From positions 16,553 to 80,552 of the forward strand of contig CACZQN010000043.1 in the NCBI GenBank assembly GCA_902783375.1: DNA of 64,000 nucleotides. Direction: 5' to 3'. Position numbers and translations under genes: made by a program. The notes beneath the pieces are model-generated. The model did no database searches and was not told the DNA's origin. It was given only the letters and a program-made list of their open reading frames with translations. The stretch comes from an uncultured Lachnospiraceae bacterium (GTDB lineage Bacteria; Bacillota; Clostridia; Lachnospirales; Lachnospiraceae). The first letter of the stretch is position 1. Each line of letters opens with the position of its first letter. Below, piece after piece: positions 27,656 through 37,273 of this stretch.

Positions 27656-28279
27656 GTGAAAAAGAGTTTTGCAAAAACAGGTGTTGCTGCCGTACTGGTA
27701 CTTGGTATGCTTCTGGCAGCGTGTGGAGGAAGCAGCAACGGAGGCAATGCGGGAGATAGCGGGAAGACCAGTGCCGTGACGGAGAGTGCCGGAACGACGT
27801 CGGCTGCGAAGGCTGAGGATACGGCGAAGGCATCGACGGCATCGGAAGCGGAACCGCAGGCGGAAGCACCGGCTGCAGCGGCTTCTGTCGATGTGGAGGC
27901 GCTGGCAGATCGCCTGGCGGCGGACATCTCTTATGATGATACGCTTGATCCGATCGAGGACGGCATGCTCGAGATCATCTTCTCGGATATCAAAGAAGCC
28001 GATCTTGCCGCTTATAAGATCTGGCTCTCGTCCGGATCGACAGCGGAGGAGGTTGCTGTGTTCGAGGCAAATGACGAAGCAGCAGCGGATGCTGTCTATG
28101 CAGCACTGGAGAAGCGTATCAGCGAACAGAAGAACAGCTTTGAAAATTATGTTCCTGCAGAGGTAGACCGGCTCGAGAGCGGCGCCGTTCTGGAAAAACA
28201 GGGTACTGTTGTGGCCTTCAACGTGTCCGGAGACCCGGATGCAGCAAAGAAGATCATCAACGAGGCATTTGGAAAGTGA
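27656..28279 (+). CDS. DUF4358-type lipoprotein
   Basis: A 207-residue lipoprotein has lipobox LLAAC (Cys23) and an Ala/Ser/Glu-rich linker (about 25-75). The C-terminal domain has the DUF4358 pattern: LADRLAADISYDDTL, then helices with EVAVFEANDEAAADAVYAALEKRISEQ and a final GTVVAFNVSGDPDAAKKII. The function of the family is unknown. The GTG at 27656 lies 7 nt after GAGG and gives a standard signal peptide; the ATG at 27635 has no ribosome site. It follows the SGNH lipoprotein by about 30 nt, suggesting co-expression at the cell surface. Confidence 0.78.
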   Translation: MKKSFAKTGVAAVLVLGMLLAACGGSSNGGNAGDSGKTSAVTESAGTTSAAKAEDTAKASTASEAEPQAEAPAAAASVDVEALADRLAADISYDDTLDPIEDGMLEIIFSDIKEADLAAYKIWLSSGSTAEEVAVFEANDEAAADAVYAALEKRISEQKNSFENYVPAEVDRLESGAVLEKQGTVVAFNVSGDPDAAKKIINEAFGK

Positions 28280-28345
28280 TAATCGGTTCCCGGCATGATC
28301 CTGAGAGGGGCATGTCGGGAATTCTGCGTCGATCGGAGGTTATTT

Positions 28346-29110
28346 ATGCTGTTTGCAGTGGATATGGGCAATACCAATATTGTTGTCGGTCTTCTCGACG
28401 GATCCCGCGTGGTCTTCGAAGAGCGGCTTGCAACCAATCCCGGCAGGACCGCGCTGGAATATGCAATTGATTTCAAAAATCTGCTGGAACTCTACCGGAT
28501 CAGCCGGGACGAGATTGACGGTGCGATCATTTCTTCTGTCGTGCCGCAGCTGACGGAGATCATCAAGAGCGCTGTCTTTAAGTCGATGGACGTCCTTCCG
28601 AAGGTCATCGGCCAGGATGTGGACCCGGGCCTGGAGATCCGGATCGACCAGCCGTCAACCCTCGGTGCGGACCTGATTGTCGGTGCGGTCGGGGCACTGG
28701 AACTCGTGAAGCCGCCGGTCATCATCGTCGATATGGGAACGGCGACCACCGTGACCTATGTGGATCCGGACCGGGTTTACCGGGGCGGGATTATCCTTCC
28801 GGGCGTGATGACGTCGTTCGGCGCACTGGTGGACAAGGCCTCCCAGCTGACGAAGATCGGGATTTCCGCGCCGGGCAAGGTCATCGGAACCAACACGGCC
28901 GACTGTATGCGCAGCGGCCTGGTCTATGGCAATGCGTCGATGATCGACGGGCTGATTGACCGCATCCGCACAGAAGTGGGATATCCGGCCAGAGTGGTCG
29001 CAACCGGCGGCCTGGCATCCCTGATCATCCCGTACTGCAGGAATGAGATTCTGGTCGATGATTCGCTCCTCCTGCGCGGACTGAAAACAATTTATGAAAG
29101 AAACCTGTGA
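28346..29110 (+). CDS. coaX: Type III pantothenate kinase
   Basis: CoaX phosphorylates pantothenate, the first step of coenzyme A synthesis. The 254-residue protein shows FAVDMGNTNIVVGL (phosphate loop), PSTLGADLIVGAVGA, IVDMGTATTVTYVD and GGIILPGVMTSFGAL, all CoaX signatures. GGAGG sits 6 nt before ATG 28346; in-frame upstream codons are less likely. It precedes ftsH after a 147-nt promoter region. Confidence 0.95.
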   Translation: MLFAVDMGNTNIVVGLLDGSRVVFEERLATNPGRTALEYAIDFKNLLELYRISRDEIDGAIISSVVPQLTEIIKSAVFKSMDVLPKVIGQDVDPGLEIRIDQPSTLGADLIVGAVGALELVKPPVIIVDMGTATTVTYVDPDRVYRGGIILPGVMTSFGALVDKASQLTKIGISAPGKVIGTNTADCMRSGLVYGNASMIDGLIDRIRTEVGYPARVVATGGLASLIIPYCRNEILVDDSLLLRGLKTIYERNL

Positions 29111-29130
29111 AATTCATCAGGATTTTACAA

Positions 29131-29167
29131 TTGTTTAATTGATTTTATGCGTTACAATCCTTACAAT
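29131..29167 (+). promoter_or_regulatory. Overlapping promoters of ftsH
   Basis: Two candidates overlap: TTGTTT (29131-29136) with TACAAT (29153-29158) at 16 nt, and TTGATT (29139-29144) with TACAAT (29162-29167) at 17 nt. Both would produce a leader of about 85-100 nt. Confidence 0.55.
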
Positions 29168-29257
29168 AGCAGTAGGATTTCGGTCCTTACCGTTGCTGAT
29201 CAATGAGAAAGTGCTCGTGTGGGGATGGGCGCGCAATTAAACAAAGCGAGGAGATAT

Positions 29258-31195
29258 ATGGATCAACAGGACAATAATAATGGCATGAACGGAGGCAGCA
29301 ACCGCTGGAACAGACGGGCAGGGATTATCTGCCTGATTTCTGCTGTCATTCTGATTCTGCTGCTTTCTTCCATGATGAGTGCGATCCGGTCGGGTTCGAC
29401 CAAGGAAGTGACGTACAACGAATTCATGAAGATGATCGAGAAAGGGCAGATCGAATCGGTTACCCTCGGGGCCAACCGGATTCAGATCACGCCGAAACCG
29501 GAACCGGGTCAGCTCTATTCCGTGATGACCTACTACACCGGTTATGTGAATGATGAAGAACTGGCACAGAAGCTGCTGGATGCGGGAATCTCGTTCTATT
29601 CCCCGACAGAAGACCGCTCTTCGTCGATTCTTTCCTTCCTTCTGGTCTACATCCTGCCGCTTGCCGGGATCTGGATCGTGATGTATCTGCTGTACCGGTC
29701 GATCGCGAAGAACTCCGGCGGCATGATGGGTGTCGGCAAGAGTACGGCGAAAGTTTATATGGAAAAGAAGACCGGCGTGACATTTGCAGATGTGGCCGGC
29801 GAGGATGAGGCGAAGGACAGCCTTCGCGAGATGGTTGATTTCCTGCATAACCCGGGAAAATACACCCAGATTGGTGCCAAGCTTCCGAAGGGTGCCCTGC
29901 TTGTCGGACCTCCGGGAACCGGTAAGACCCTTCTGGCAAAGGCAGTTGCCGGTGAGGCGAATGTTCCATTCTTCTCCCTGTCCGGTTCTGATTTTGTCGA
30001 GATGTTTGTCGGCGTCGGTGCCTCCCGTGTGCGTGACCTGTTCAAACAGGCACAGAGCATGGCACCATGTATCATTTTCATCGATGAGATCGATGCAATC
30101 GGTAAATCCCGTGATTCGCGGTACGGCGGTGGAAATGATGAGCGTGAGCAGACTCTGAACCAGCTGCTCGCCGAGATGGACGGTTTCGATTCCTCCAAGG
30201 GTATCGTCATTCTGGCTGCGACGAACCGGCCGGATGTGCTCGATAAGGCCCTGCTGCGTCCGGGACGGTTTGACCGCCGGGTCATCGTCGACAAGCCGGA
30301 CCTGAAGGGCAGATATGAGATCCTCAAGGTCCACAGCAAGGACGTCATGATGGATGATACGGTTGATCTGAATGCGATTGCCATGGCAACAGCCGGTGCA
30401 GTCGGTTCGGACCTTGCCAATATGATTAACGAAGCGGCCATTATGGCGGTCAAGGCCGGGAGAAGAAGCGTCTCTCAGAAAGACCTGTTTGAAGCGGTTG
30501 AAGTCGTCATTGCCGGTAAGGAAAAGAAAGACCGGATTCTCGGAGAAGAGGAGAAGCGCGTGGTCGCTTTCCACGAGGTCGGACATGCACTGGTGATGGC
30601 TCTGATGAAGGATACGGATCCGGTCCAGAAGATCACCATCGTTCCGAGAACCATGGGATCGCTCGGCTATACCCTGCAGATGCCGGAAGAAGAGAAGTAC
30701 CTGATGACGAAGGCAGAGCTGCAGGCGAAGATTGTCTCCTTCCTCGGCGGACGAGCAGCGGAAGAGGTGGTCTTCGGATCCATCACGACCGGTGCTTCGA
30801 ATGATATTGAGCAGGCGACCTCCATTGCCAAGGCAATGATCACCCAGTACGGCATGTCCGAGAAATTCGGCATGGTGAATCTGGTGTCGGTTGAGAACCA
30901 GTATCTGGACGGACGTGCCGTGATGAACTGCGCGGATGCAACCGCTGCCCAGGTCGACGAAGAGATCCGCAGAATCATTGCGGAGTCCTACAAGGAAGCG
31001 GTCCGGATGATTTCCGAAAATCTGGATGCGCTGCATGCGATTGCTGAAGAACTTCTGGACAAGGAAACCATCACCGGTGCGGAGTTCATGACCACATTCC
31101 ATAGAGTGCTGGATGAGCGGAACCTGCCGGAAGACGGGCAGGCGGATCCTGCTGCGGCACAGGAACAGCCAGAACAGGTTGAATCGGATGTTTAA
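29258..31195 (+). CDS. ftsH: ATP-dependent zinc metalloprotease FtsH
   Basis: FtsH is a membrane-bound AAA protease that degrades misfolded membrane proteins and some regulators. The 645-residue protein has membrane helices near 22-44 and 125-147 flanking an extracellular domain. The AAA module has Walker A GPPGTGKT (from Gly217), Walker B IIFIDEID and [18 protein letters not shown]. The zinc site is HEVGH (439-443), where HEAGH is more usual, and a second ligand region includes GRAAEEV. A flexible acidic tail ends QVESDV. GAGGAG precedes ATG 29258. The stop overlaps the uvrC start by 8 nt. Confidence 0.97.
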   Translation: MDQQDNNNGMNGGSNRWNRRAGIICLISAVILILLLSSMMSAIRSGSTKEVTYNEFMKMIEKGQIESVTLGANRIQITPKPEPGQLYSVMTYYTGYVNDEELAQKLLDAGISFYSPTEDRSSSILSFLLVYILPLAGIWIVMYLLYRSIAKNSGGMMGVGKSTAKVYMEKKTGVTFADVAGEDEAKDSLREMVDFLHNPGKYTQIGAKLPKGALLVGPPGTGKTLLAKAVAGEANVPFFSLSGSDFVEMFVGVGASRVRDLFKQAQSMAPCIIFIDEIDAIGKSRDSRYGGGNDEREQTLNQLLAEMDGFDSSKGIVILAATNRPDVLDKALLRPGRFDRRVIVDKPDLKGRYEILKVHSKDVMMDDTVDLNAIAMATAGAVGSDLANMINEAAIMAVKAGRRSVSQKDLFEAVEVVIAGKEKKDRILGEEEKRVVAFHEVGHALVMALMKDTDPVQKITIVPRTMGSLGYTLQMPEEEKYLMTKAELQAKIVSFLGGRAAEEVVFGSITTGASNDIEQATSIAKAMITQYGMSEKFGMVNLVSVENQYLDGRAVMNCADATAAQVDEEIRRIIAESYKEAVRMISENLDALHAIAEELLDKETITGAEFMTTFHRVLDERNLPEDGQADPAAAQEQPEQVESDV

Positions 31196-33092
31196 TATTC
31201 AGGAAGAATTAAAGAAACTCCCGGCCAAGCCGGGAGTTTATATCATGCACAACAATCTCGACGAAGTGATCTACGTCGGGAAGGCGGTCATCCTCAAGAA
31301 CCGGGTGCGACAGTATTTCCAGAATCCCGAGCGCCATACGGCGAAGATCCGGAAAATGGTGTCCAGCATTGACCATTTCGAATATATCGTAACCGATTCC
31401 GAGGTGGAGGCCCTGGTGCTCGAGTGCAATCTGATCAAGGAATATCGCCCGAAGTACAACACGATGCTGAAGGACGACAAGTCCTATCCGTATATCCGGG
31501 TCACGGTGAATGAGGCATTTCCGAGAGTCATGATGACCCGGCAGATGAAGCGGGACGGATCGAGATACTTCGGACCGTACCCGAACTATATCCGGGATAT
31601 GCTGGACCTGATCCATAAGGTCTATGGCATCCGGAACTGCACCAGGAATCTGCCGCAGGACATCGGGAAAGAAAGACCCTGCCTGAATTACCAGATCGGA
31701 CGTTGCCCGGCACCCTGCCAGGGGTATATCACCGAGGAGGAATACCGGAAACGGATCGATGAGGTGATCCGGTTCCTCGACGGGGATACCGATGCGATTA
31801 CGACCGAGATTGAGAGACGGATGCAGGCAGCGGCGGAGCGGCTGGAGTTTGAGGAGGCGGCTTCCTACCGGGATCTTCTGGCCACAGCCAGAAAGATGAA
31901 CGAGCAGCAGAAGATCAACTCCACAGAGAGTCTCGAGGACCGGGATTACATTGCGATGGCCAGGGCGGATGACGAGGCGGTCATCCAGGTCTTCTTTGTC
32001 CGCGGCGGAAAGCTGATCGGAAGAGAACATTTTGAGATCAATGATGTGCGCGGGGAAGAGAAGGCGCAGATCTACGCGGAATTTATCAAGCAGTACTATG
32101 CCGGAACCCCGTTCGTTCCGCGGGAGGTCATGGTGCAGGGCGAGGTCGCCGATGCGGAAGTGATCGCTTCCTACCTGACGCTGCGGCGCGGCGGCAAGGT
32201 GAATGTCACCTGGCCGAAGCGCGGGGAGAAGGCAAAGCTGATCGAACTGGCTTATCAGAATGCGTCGATGGTGCTGAATAAGGACAGCGAGCGGAACAAG
32301 CGGGAGATGGCAAGGACGCTCGGTGCACTGAGAGATCTTGGCAAACTGCTTGGAATCGGTGAGATTCACCGCGTGGAGTCCTATGATATTTCCAACACCA
32401 GCGGCTATGAGAATGTCGGCTCAATGGTGGTCTTCGTCGACGGCAAGCCCAAAAACAGAGATTACAGGAAGTTCCGGATCAAAGGCTTCAAGGGACAGAA
32501 CGACTATGCGTCGATGGAGGAGGTCCTGACCCGGAGATTCACCCATGGCTTAGAGGAACAGGAAAAGCTGAAGGAGAGCGGGCTCGCGAATTCGATGGGA
32601 AAATTCAGCGAATTTCCGGACCTGATTCTGATGGACGGTGGCAGAGGACAGGTGAACATCTGTCTGGCCGTGCTGGAAAAGCTGGGCATCTCCCTGCCGG
32701 TGGCAGGCCTGGTGAAGGATGACCATCACCGTACGAGGGGAATCTATTACAACAATGTCCTGCAGCCAATCGATACCTCCGGTGAGATGTTCCACCTGAT
32801 CACGCGGATTCAGGATGAGACGCACCGGTTTGCCATCAGCTATCACAAACTGCTCCGGTCAAAGGACCAGGTGAAGTCCATCCTCGATGATATCCCGGGC
32901 GTCGGGGAGAAGCGCAGAAGGGCACTGATGCGCCATTTTGTATCGCTTGATGCCATCAAGAATGCAAGTGAAGAGGAACTGGCCGATGTGGAGACGATGA
33001 ACCGGGCCAGTGCCAAAGCGGTCTATGACTTCTTCCGGACAGGGGGTCAGACGGAAGGAGGAAAAGACAAAACGGAGGACGCGGAGGATTGA
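31188..33092 (+). CDS. uvrC: Excinuclease ABC subunit C
   Basis: UvrC makes both incisions in nucleotide excision repair. The 634-residue protein has the GIY-YIG domain ([20 protein letters not shown]), a UVR motif region ([14 protein letters not shown]), the RNase-H-like endonuclease domain ([22 protein letters not shown]) and C-terminal helix-hairpin-helix motifs ([16 protein letters not shown]). A cysteine cluster [15 protein letters not shown] lies near 165. The start ATG lies inside the last codons of ftsH, so translation is coupled. Confidence 0.97.
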   Translation: MFNIQEELKKLPAKPGVYIMHNNLDEVIYVGKAVILKNRVRQYFQNPERHTAKIRKMVSSIDHFEYIVTDSEVEALVLECNLIKEYRPKYNTMLKDDKSYPYIRVTVNEAFPRVMMTRQMKRDGSRYFGPYPNYIRDMLDLIHKVYGIRNCTRNLPQDIGKERPCLNYQIGRCPAPCQGYITEEEYRKRIDEVIRFLDGDTDAITTEIERRMQAAAERLEFEEAASYRDLLATARKMNEQQKINSTESLEDRDYIAMARADDEAVIQVFFVRGGKLIGREHFEINDVRGEEKAQIYAEFIKQYYAGTPFVPREVMVQGEVADAEVIASYLTLRRGGKVNVTWPKRGEKAKLIELAYQNASMVLNKDSERNKREMARTLGALRDLGKLLGIGEIHRVESYDISNTSGYENVGSMVVFVDGKPKNRDYRKFRIKGFKGQNDYASMEEVLTRRFTHGLEEQEKLKESGLANSMGKFSEFPDLILMDGGRGQVNICLAVLEKLGISLPVAGLVKDDHHRTRGIYYNNVLQPIDTSGEMFHLITRIQDETHRFAISYHKLLRSKDQVKSILDDIPGVGEKRRRALMRHFVSLDAIKNASEEELADVETMNRASAKAVYDFFRTGGQTEGGKDKTEDAED

Positions 33093-33117
33093 AGAATCTG
33101 TCCGGGTATGTTACACT
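33089..33117 (+). promoter_or_regulatory. hprK promoter
   Basis: TTGAAG (33089-33094) and TACACT (33112-33117) are 17 nt apart and overlap the end of uvrC, 54 nt before the hprK start. Confidence 0.5.
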
Positions 33118-33170
33118 GAGATACAGGATGTAAAAATGGCAGTGCCAGTCTAAGATGAGTGAGGTGAGGA

Positions 33171-34124
33171 ATGTACACCATAGAACTGACAAAGATCATC
33201 AAGCAGATGAATCTGGAGAATCTGACCCCGGAGATCGACACCGACGAGATCCTGATCGATCATCCGGATCTGAACCGGCCTGCTCTGCAGCTGGCGGGAT
33301 TTTTTGATCATTTTGATTCCGAGCGCATCCAGATCATCGGGAATGTGGAATATGCATTCATGACTAAGATGGGCGTGGAACAGGGAATCCCCATGTTTGA
33401 ACGGCTGATGAGCTATCAGTTCCCGGCCCTGATCTTCTGCAGAAGCCTTCCGGTCCATGAGGAGATCACCAGGCTCGGCAGAAAGTTCGGCATTCCGATT
33501 CTCCGTTCGGACAAGGCGACATCTGTCCTGGAGTCGCGGCTGATCCGTTTCCTGCATGAAGAACTGGCGCCGAGAGTTACCATGCACGGCGTGCTGGTCG
33601 ACATCTACGGTGAGGGTGTCCTGATCACCGGCGATTCCGGGATCGGGAAGAGTGAAGCGGCCCTTGAACTCATCAAGCGCGGCCACCGTCTGGTGTCGGA
33701 TGATGTGGTTGTCATCCGCCGGGTGAATGAGAATATGCTGCTCGGAAAGGCACCGGACATCACCAAATACCTGATCGAACTGCGCGGCATCGGCATCATC
33801 GATGTCCGGACGCTGTTCGGCTTTGCAGCGGTCCGCGATGAGAAGAGCATCGATGTCATCATCCGGCTCGAAGAGTGGGACAAGGACCAGGAATACGACC
33901 GGATGGGACTGGAAGACCAGTATACGGAGATCCTGGGCAATAAGGTGGTGACCCATCATATCCCGATCCGCCCGGGCAGGAATCTTTCGATCATCTGCGA
34001 GGCGGCAGCGGCGAATTACCGTCAGCGTGCGAACGGATACAATGCAGGCCGCGAGCTGTATAACCGCGTCTCGGAGAATATCCAGAGAAAGCTTGACGGC
34101 ATCAAGGTGGGACCGCGGGTATAA
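33171..34124 (+). CDS. hprK: HPr kinase/phosphorylase
   Basis: HprK phosphorylates and dephosphorylates a serine of HPr/Crh to control carbon catabolite repression. The 317-residue length is typical. The C-terminal domain has Walker A GDSGIGKS (154-161), the SDDVVVIRR strand and the family signature ELRGIGIIDVRTLFG; the N-terminal domain covers 1-130. It opens a run of closely spaced genes (ROK kinase, murB, whiA, HPr-like). The last of these encodes a protein that keeps the serine target but not the PTS histidine, a likely substrate of this kinase. Confidence 0.97.
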   Translation: MYTIELTKIIKQMNLENLTPEIDTDEILIDHPDLNRPALQLAGFFDHFDSERIQIIGNVEYAFMTKMGVEQGIPMFERLMSYQFPALIFCRSLPVHEEITRLGRKFGIPILRSDKATSVLESRLIRFLHEELAPRVTMHGVLVDIYGEGVLITGDSGIGKSEAALELIKRGHRLVSDDVVVIRRVNENMLLGKAPDITKYLIELRGIGIIDVRTLFGFAAVRDEKSIDVIIRLEEWDKDQEYDRMGLEDQYTEILGNKVVTHHIPIRPGRNLSIICEAAAANYRQRANGYNAGRELYNRVSENIQRKLDGIKVGPRV

Positions 34125-34177
34125 AGACAATTAATAAGAACAGAAACCGGAAAGGGTTTTACGAGGAGGAAAAGAAT

Positions 34178-35101
34178 ATGGGCAAGTTTTGTTTTGGCGT
34201 GGACATCGGCGGAACGTCCGTGAAGATGGGCATGTTCTCGGAAGATGGTTCCCTGATCAAGAAGTGGGAGATCAAGACCTCGAAGGAAACAGCACTGGAA
34301 GATGTCGCTGCTTCGGTCAAGGAGCATCTGACCGATGAGTATCCGGCGGAGAACTGTGCCGGTATCGGCATCGATGTACCGGGACCGGTCGTGTCCGGCG
34401 GGATCGTTCTCGAGTGCGTCAACCTCGGCTGGAGCAGAACAGATGTGAAGGGTGAGATGGAACGCCTCTGCGGCCTGCCGACCTTTGTCGGCAATGATGC
34501 AGACGTTGCTGCACTTGGTGAGATGTGGCAGGGCGGCGGAAAAGGATATGCCAACCAGGTCATGATCACACTGGGAACCGGCGTCGGCGGCGGTGTCATC
34601 CTCGGCGGGAAGATCCTCGACGGTTCGAATGGTGCCGGCGGTGAGATCGGCCACATGGTTGTCAACTATGAAGAGACGGATGTCTGCGGCTGCGGGAAGA
34701 GAGGCTGCCTGGAGCAGTATGCTTCTGCGACCGGAATTGTCCGCCTTGCAAGAAAGGCCATTGAGGCCGGTGCTGAAACCTGCCTGAAAAATGATGAGAC
34801 ACTCTCTGCCAAGGCAGTGCTCGATGCGGCGAAGGCCGGGGATCCGCTGGGCCTGAAGGTCCTTGATCAGCTCGGCTGGTATCTGGCGGTTGCCTGTGCA
34901 AATATTGCGCAGGTTGTGGATCCGCAGATCTTCGTCATCGGCGGCGGTGTTTCCGCTGCAGGAACGGTCATCATCGATGCAATTGAGAAGTACTATGATA
35001 CCTATGTCATGCATTCTTTAAAGGGCAAACCGTTCATTCTGGCAACGCTTGGCAATGATGCCGGAATCTATGGATGCGCAGGAATGGTTTTTTCGGATTA
35101 A
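34178..35101 (+). CDS. ROK-family glucokinase
   Basis: The 307-residue sugar kinase starts with GVDIGGTSVKMGMF (phosphate loop) and has GIDVPGPV and NDADVAALGE (catalytic Asp). TLGTGVGGGVILGGKI and the ROK zinc motif CGCGKRGCLEQYAS follow. It most likely makes glucose 6-phosphate, though other hexoses are possible. It is placed between hprK and murB, and pfkA lies further downstream, so the segment is rich in carbon-control genes. GAGGAGG precedes the ATG. Confidence 0.9.
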   Translation: MGKFCFGVDIGGTSVKMGMFSEDGSLIKKWEIKTSKETALEDVAASVKEHLTDEYPAENCAGIGIDVPGPVVSGGIVLECVNLGWSRTDVKGEMERLCGLPTFVGNDADVAALGEMWQGGGKGYANQVMITLGTGVGGGVILGGKILDGSNGAGGEIGHMVVNYEETDVCGCGKRGCLEQYASATGIVRLARKAIEAGAETCLKNDETLSAKAVLDAAKAGDPLGLKVLDQLGWYLAVACANIAQVVDPQIFVIGGGVSAAGTVIIDAIEKYYDTYVMHSLKGKPFILATLGNDAGIYGCAGMVFSD

Positions 35102-35107
35102 TCGGGC

Positions 35108-36025
35108 ATGGATGCAGGAACAAAGAATAACACATTACAGAGAATAGAGGCGCTTCCGGGGATCCTTGCGGTTCTCCCGGAAGAGCCTTTGCGCGACCAT
35201 ACCACCTTCCGGATCGGAGGACCCGCGGAGTTTTTCGTGACCGTCGGGACTGCAGAAGGGGCAGATGCACTGATCCGCTTCGCAGGCGGCTGCGGTATGC
35301 CGCTCCGCTTCCTGGGCTTTGGCAGCAATGTGCTGGCGCCGGATGAGGGACTTCGCGGCATCACGGCAGTGCTTGCAGGTGATTTCCAGGAGATCCGGAT
35401 GGATCAGGCGTCCGGGGTCGTGAAGGCCGGGGCAGGCGTTTCGCTTGCGAACCTGGCGGCAGCCACCGCGAAGGAAGGGCTTGCAGGGCTCGCTTTTGCC
35501 GGCGGGATCCCGGGTTCGGTCGGCGGGGGCATCCTGATGAATGCAGGTGCCTACGGCGGTGAGATGAAGGATGTGCTGCGTGAGGCGGAGGTCCTGATCG
35601 ATGGAACAGTCCGGACCATGACGGCGGAAGAGCTGCAGCTTTCCTACCGGCACAGCGTCCTGATGGAGCGGCCGGGACTGATCCTTTCCGGAACCTTCGT
35701 GCTTCAGAAAGAGGATCCGGAGAAGATCCTTGCCGAGATCCGGGAACTGAATCACCGGAGGCAGGAAAAACAGCCGCTCAATTATCCCAGTGCCGGAAGT
35801 GCGTTCAAGCGGCCGGAGGGATATTTTGCAGCTGCACTGATCGAAGAATGCGGGCTGAAAGGGAAGCAGGTCGGAGGCGCTGCGGTATCGGAAAAGCACA
35901 GCGGCTTCATTGTCAACCTGGGCGGAGCGACAGCGGCAGACGTGCGGGAACTGATCCGCGTGGTGCAGGAGACTGTGGCGGAGCAAAAGGGTGTCCGGCT
36001 GGAACCCGAGATCCGTATTCTGTAA
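35108..36025 (+). CDS. murB: UDP-N-acetylenolpyruvoylglucosamine reductase
   Basis: MurB reduces UDP-GlcNAc-enolpyruvate to UDP-MurNAc with FAD and NADPH. The 305-residue protein shows HTTFRIGGPAEFFV, FLGFGSNVLAPDEGLRG, LAFAGGIPGSVGGGILMNAGAYGG, LSYRHSVL and the active-site segment YPSAGSAFKRPEG of type II MurB. It begins 6 nt after the ROK kinase with only a weak ribosome site, so coupling is likely. The hprK-murB-whiA association is common in Clostridia. Confidence 0.96.
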   Translation: MDAGTKNNTLQRIEALPGILAVLPEEPLRDHTTFRIGGPAEFFVTVGTAEGADALIRFAGGCGMPLRFLGFGSNVLAPDEGLRGITAVLAGDFQEIRMDQASGVVKAGAGVSLANLAAATAKEGLAGLAFAGGIPGSVGGGILMNAGAYGGEMKDVLREAEVLIDGTVRTMTAEELQLSYRHSVLMERPGLILSGTFVLQKEDPEKILAEIRELNHRRQEKQPLNYPSAGSAFKRPEGYFAAALIEECGLKGKQVGGAAVSEKHSGFIVNLGGATAADVRELIRVVQETVAEQKGVRLEPEIRIL

Positions 36026-36037
36026 GGGGTGACCGGG

Positions 36038-36994
36038 ATGTCCTTTTCATCGGAAATCAAAAAGGAGCTGGCGGAGCGGCTGCCTGAATCTGCAGGCAGC
36101 CAGATTCCGCATTGCCAGATCGCCGAACTGGCGGCAATTCTGGCATTGGCCGGGCATTTCAGGCAAGAAAAAGATGGAAGTTATTCGATCCTGATACGCA
36201 CGGAAAATGCATTTGTGGCAAGAAAATTCTTTACATTATCAAAAAATGTATATAATATAAAGAATGAGGTCCGGATCCGGAAGAAGAAATCCGGCCTCGT
36301 CTATCTTGTGTCTGTGGAGCAGGGAGAGGTTACCGACCGCATGCTCACAGATACCGGGATTCTTCAGGGAGAAGAGGGGGAGAAGAGAATCGGGACCTCT
36401 CTTGCGGAAGTGCCGGTCGAGGTGATCCGCAGAAAGTGCTGCAAGCGGGCCTATCTGAGAGGCGCATTTCTTGCAGCAGGATCCATGACCAACCCTGAAC
36501 ATTCCTATCATTTCGAGATTGCCGTCCGGGACGAAGCGGAAGCCAGACGGCTGCGGGAGATCATCCGGACGTTCGGCATCGATGCCAGAATGACGAACCG
36601 GAAGAATCACACCATCGTGTATGTGAAGGAAGGCGATCAGATCGCCGATTTCCTGCGGGTGATGGAAGCGCCCGGTGCGCTGATGGCGTTTATGAATATC
36701 CGGATTGTGAAAGAAGTCCGGAATTCCGTCAACCGGCAGGTGAATTTCGAAATGGCAAATATCAATAAGACTGCGGATGCTGCATCGAGGCAGCTAGCCG
36801 CAATCAGGCTGTTGCAGGAAGAAGGGCGTTTTAAGACGCTGCCGCCTGCGCTGAAGGTGATCGCAGAGCTCCGGATGGAATACCCGGAAGCAACCCTTGC
36901 CGAGCTCGGCAGGATGCTGGACCCGCCGATCGGAAAGTCCGGCGTAAATCACCGTCTGAACAAACTGACTGCAATGGTCGACATGGAGGAGTAA
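36038..36994 (+). CDS. whiA: WhiA family DNA-binding regulator
   Basis: WhiA joins a degenerate LAGLIDADG homing-endonuclease fold to a helix-turn-helix, and in Firmicutes affects cell division and chromosome segregation. The 318-residue protein starts MSFSSEIKKELAER, has YLRGAFLAAGSMTNPEHSYHFEI, and ends in the HTH region (LAELGRMLDPPIGKSGVNHRLNKL). ATG 36038 has AGGGGTG 6 nt upstream; GTG 36029 is less likely. In many relatives rapZ and yvcK sit between murB and whiA; both are missing here. Confidence 0.95.
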   Translation: MSFSSEIKKELAERLPESAGSQIPHCQIAELAAILALAGHFRQEKDGSYSILIRTENAFVARKFFTLSKNVYNIKNEVRIRKKKSGLVYLVSVEQGEVTDRMLTDTGILQGEEGEKRIGTSLAEVPVEVIRRKCCKRAYLRGAFLAAGSMTNPEHSYHFEIAVRDEAEARRLREIIRTFGIDARMTNRKNHTIVYVKEGDQIADFLRVMEAPGALMAFMNIRIVKEVRNSVNRQVNFEMANINKTADAASRQLAAIRLLQEEGRFKTLPPALKVIAELRMEYPEATLAELGRMLDPPIGKSGVNHRLNKLTAMVDMEE

Positions 36995-36999
36995 GACAC

Positions 37000-37263
37000 A
37001 TGACAAGCAAGAAAGTAACCATCAGCATCCCAAGTGGTCTCGAAGCAAGACCGATTGCCCTTCTGGTACAGATGGCATCCAAATATGACAACTGTAAGAT
37101 CTATTTTGAGACGGAAGACAAGCGGATTAACGCGAAGAGCATCATGGGCATGATGAGCCTCGGGCTCGGAAGCGGAGACGTCATCACGGTCGTGACCGAA
37201 GGTGAGGATGAAGAAGGGGCCTGTGCCCACATCGCCGGATACCTCGCCGGAGAGGACGAATAA
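37000..37263 (+). CDS. HPr/Crh-like protein lacking the PTS histidine
   Basis: An 87-residue HPr-fold protein lies directly after whiA, where Crh sits in Bacillus. HPr carries GLHARP with phosphorylatable His15; here it is GLEARP, so position 15 is Glu while Arg17 is kept. The regulatory serine region is intact (KSIMGMMSLGL, Ser47). Bacillus Crh has Gln at this site and works only in signalling through Ser phosphorylation. I infer a Crh-like cofactor of catabolite control, modified by the HprK encoded about 3.8 kb upstream. It cannot pass phosphate in the PTS if this reading is right. Confidence 0.85.
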   Translation: MTSKKVTISIPSGLEARPIALLVQMASKYDNCKIYFETEDKRINAKSIMGMMSLGLGSGDVITVVTEGEDEEGACAHIAGYLAGEDE

Positions 37264-37273
37264 GGAGGAAACG

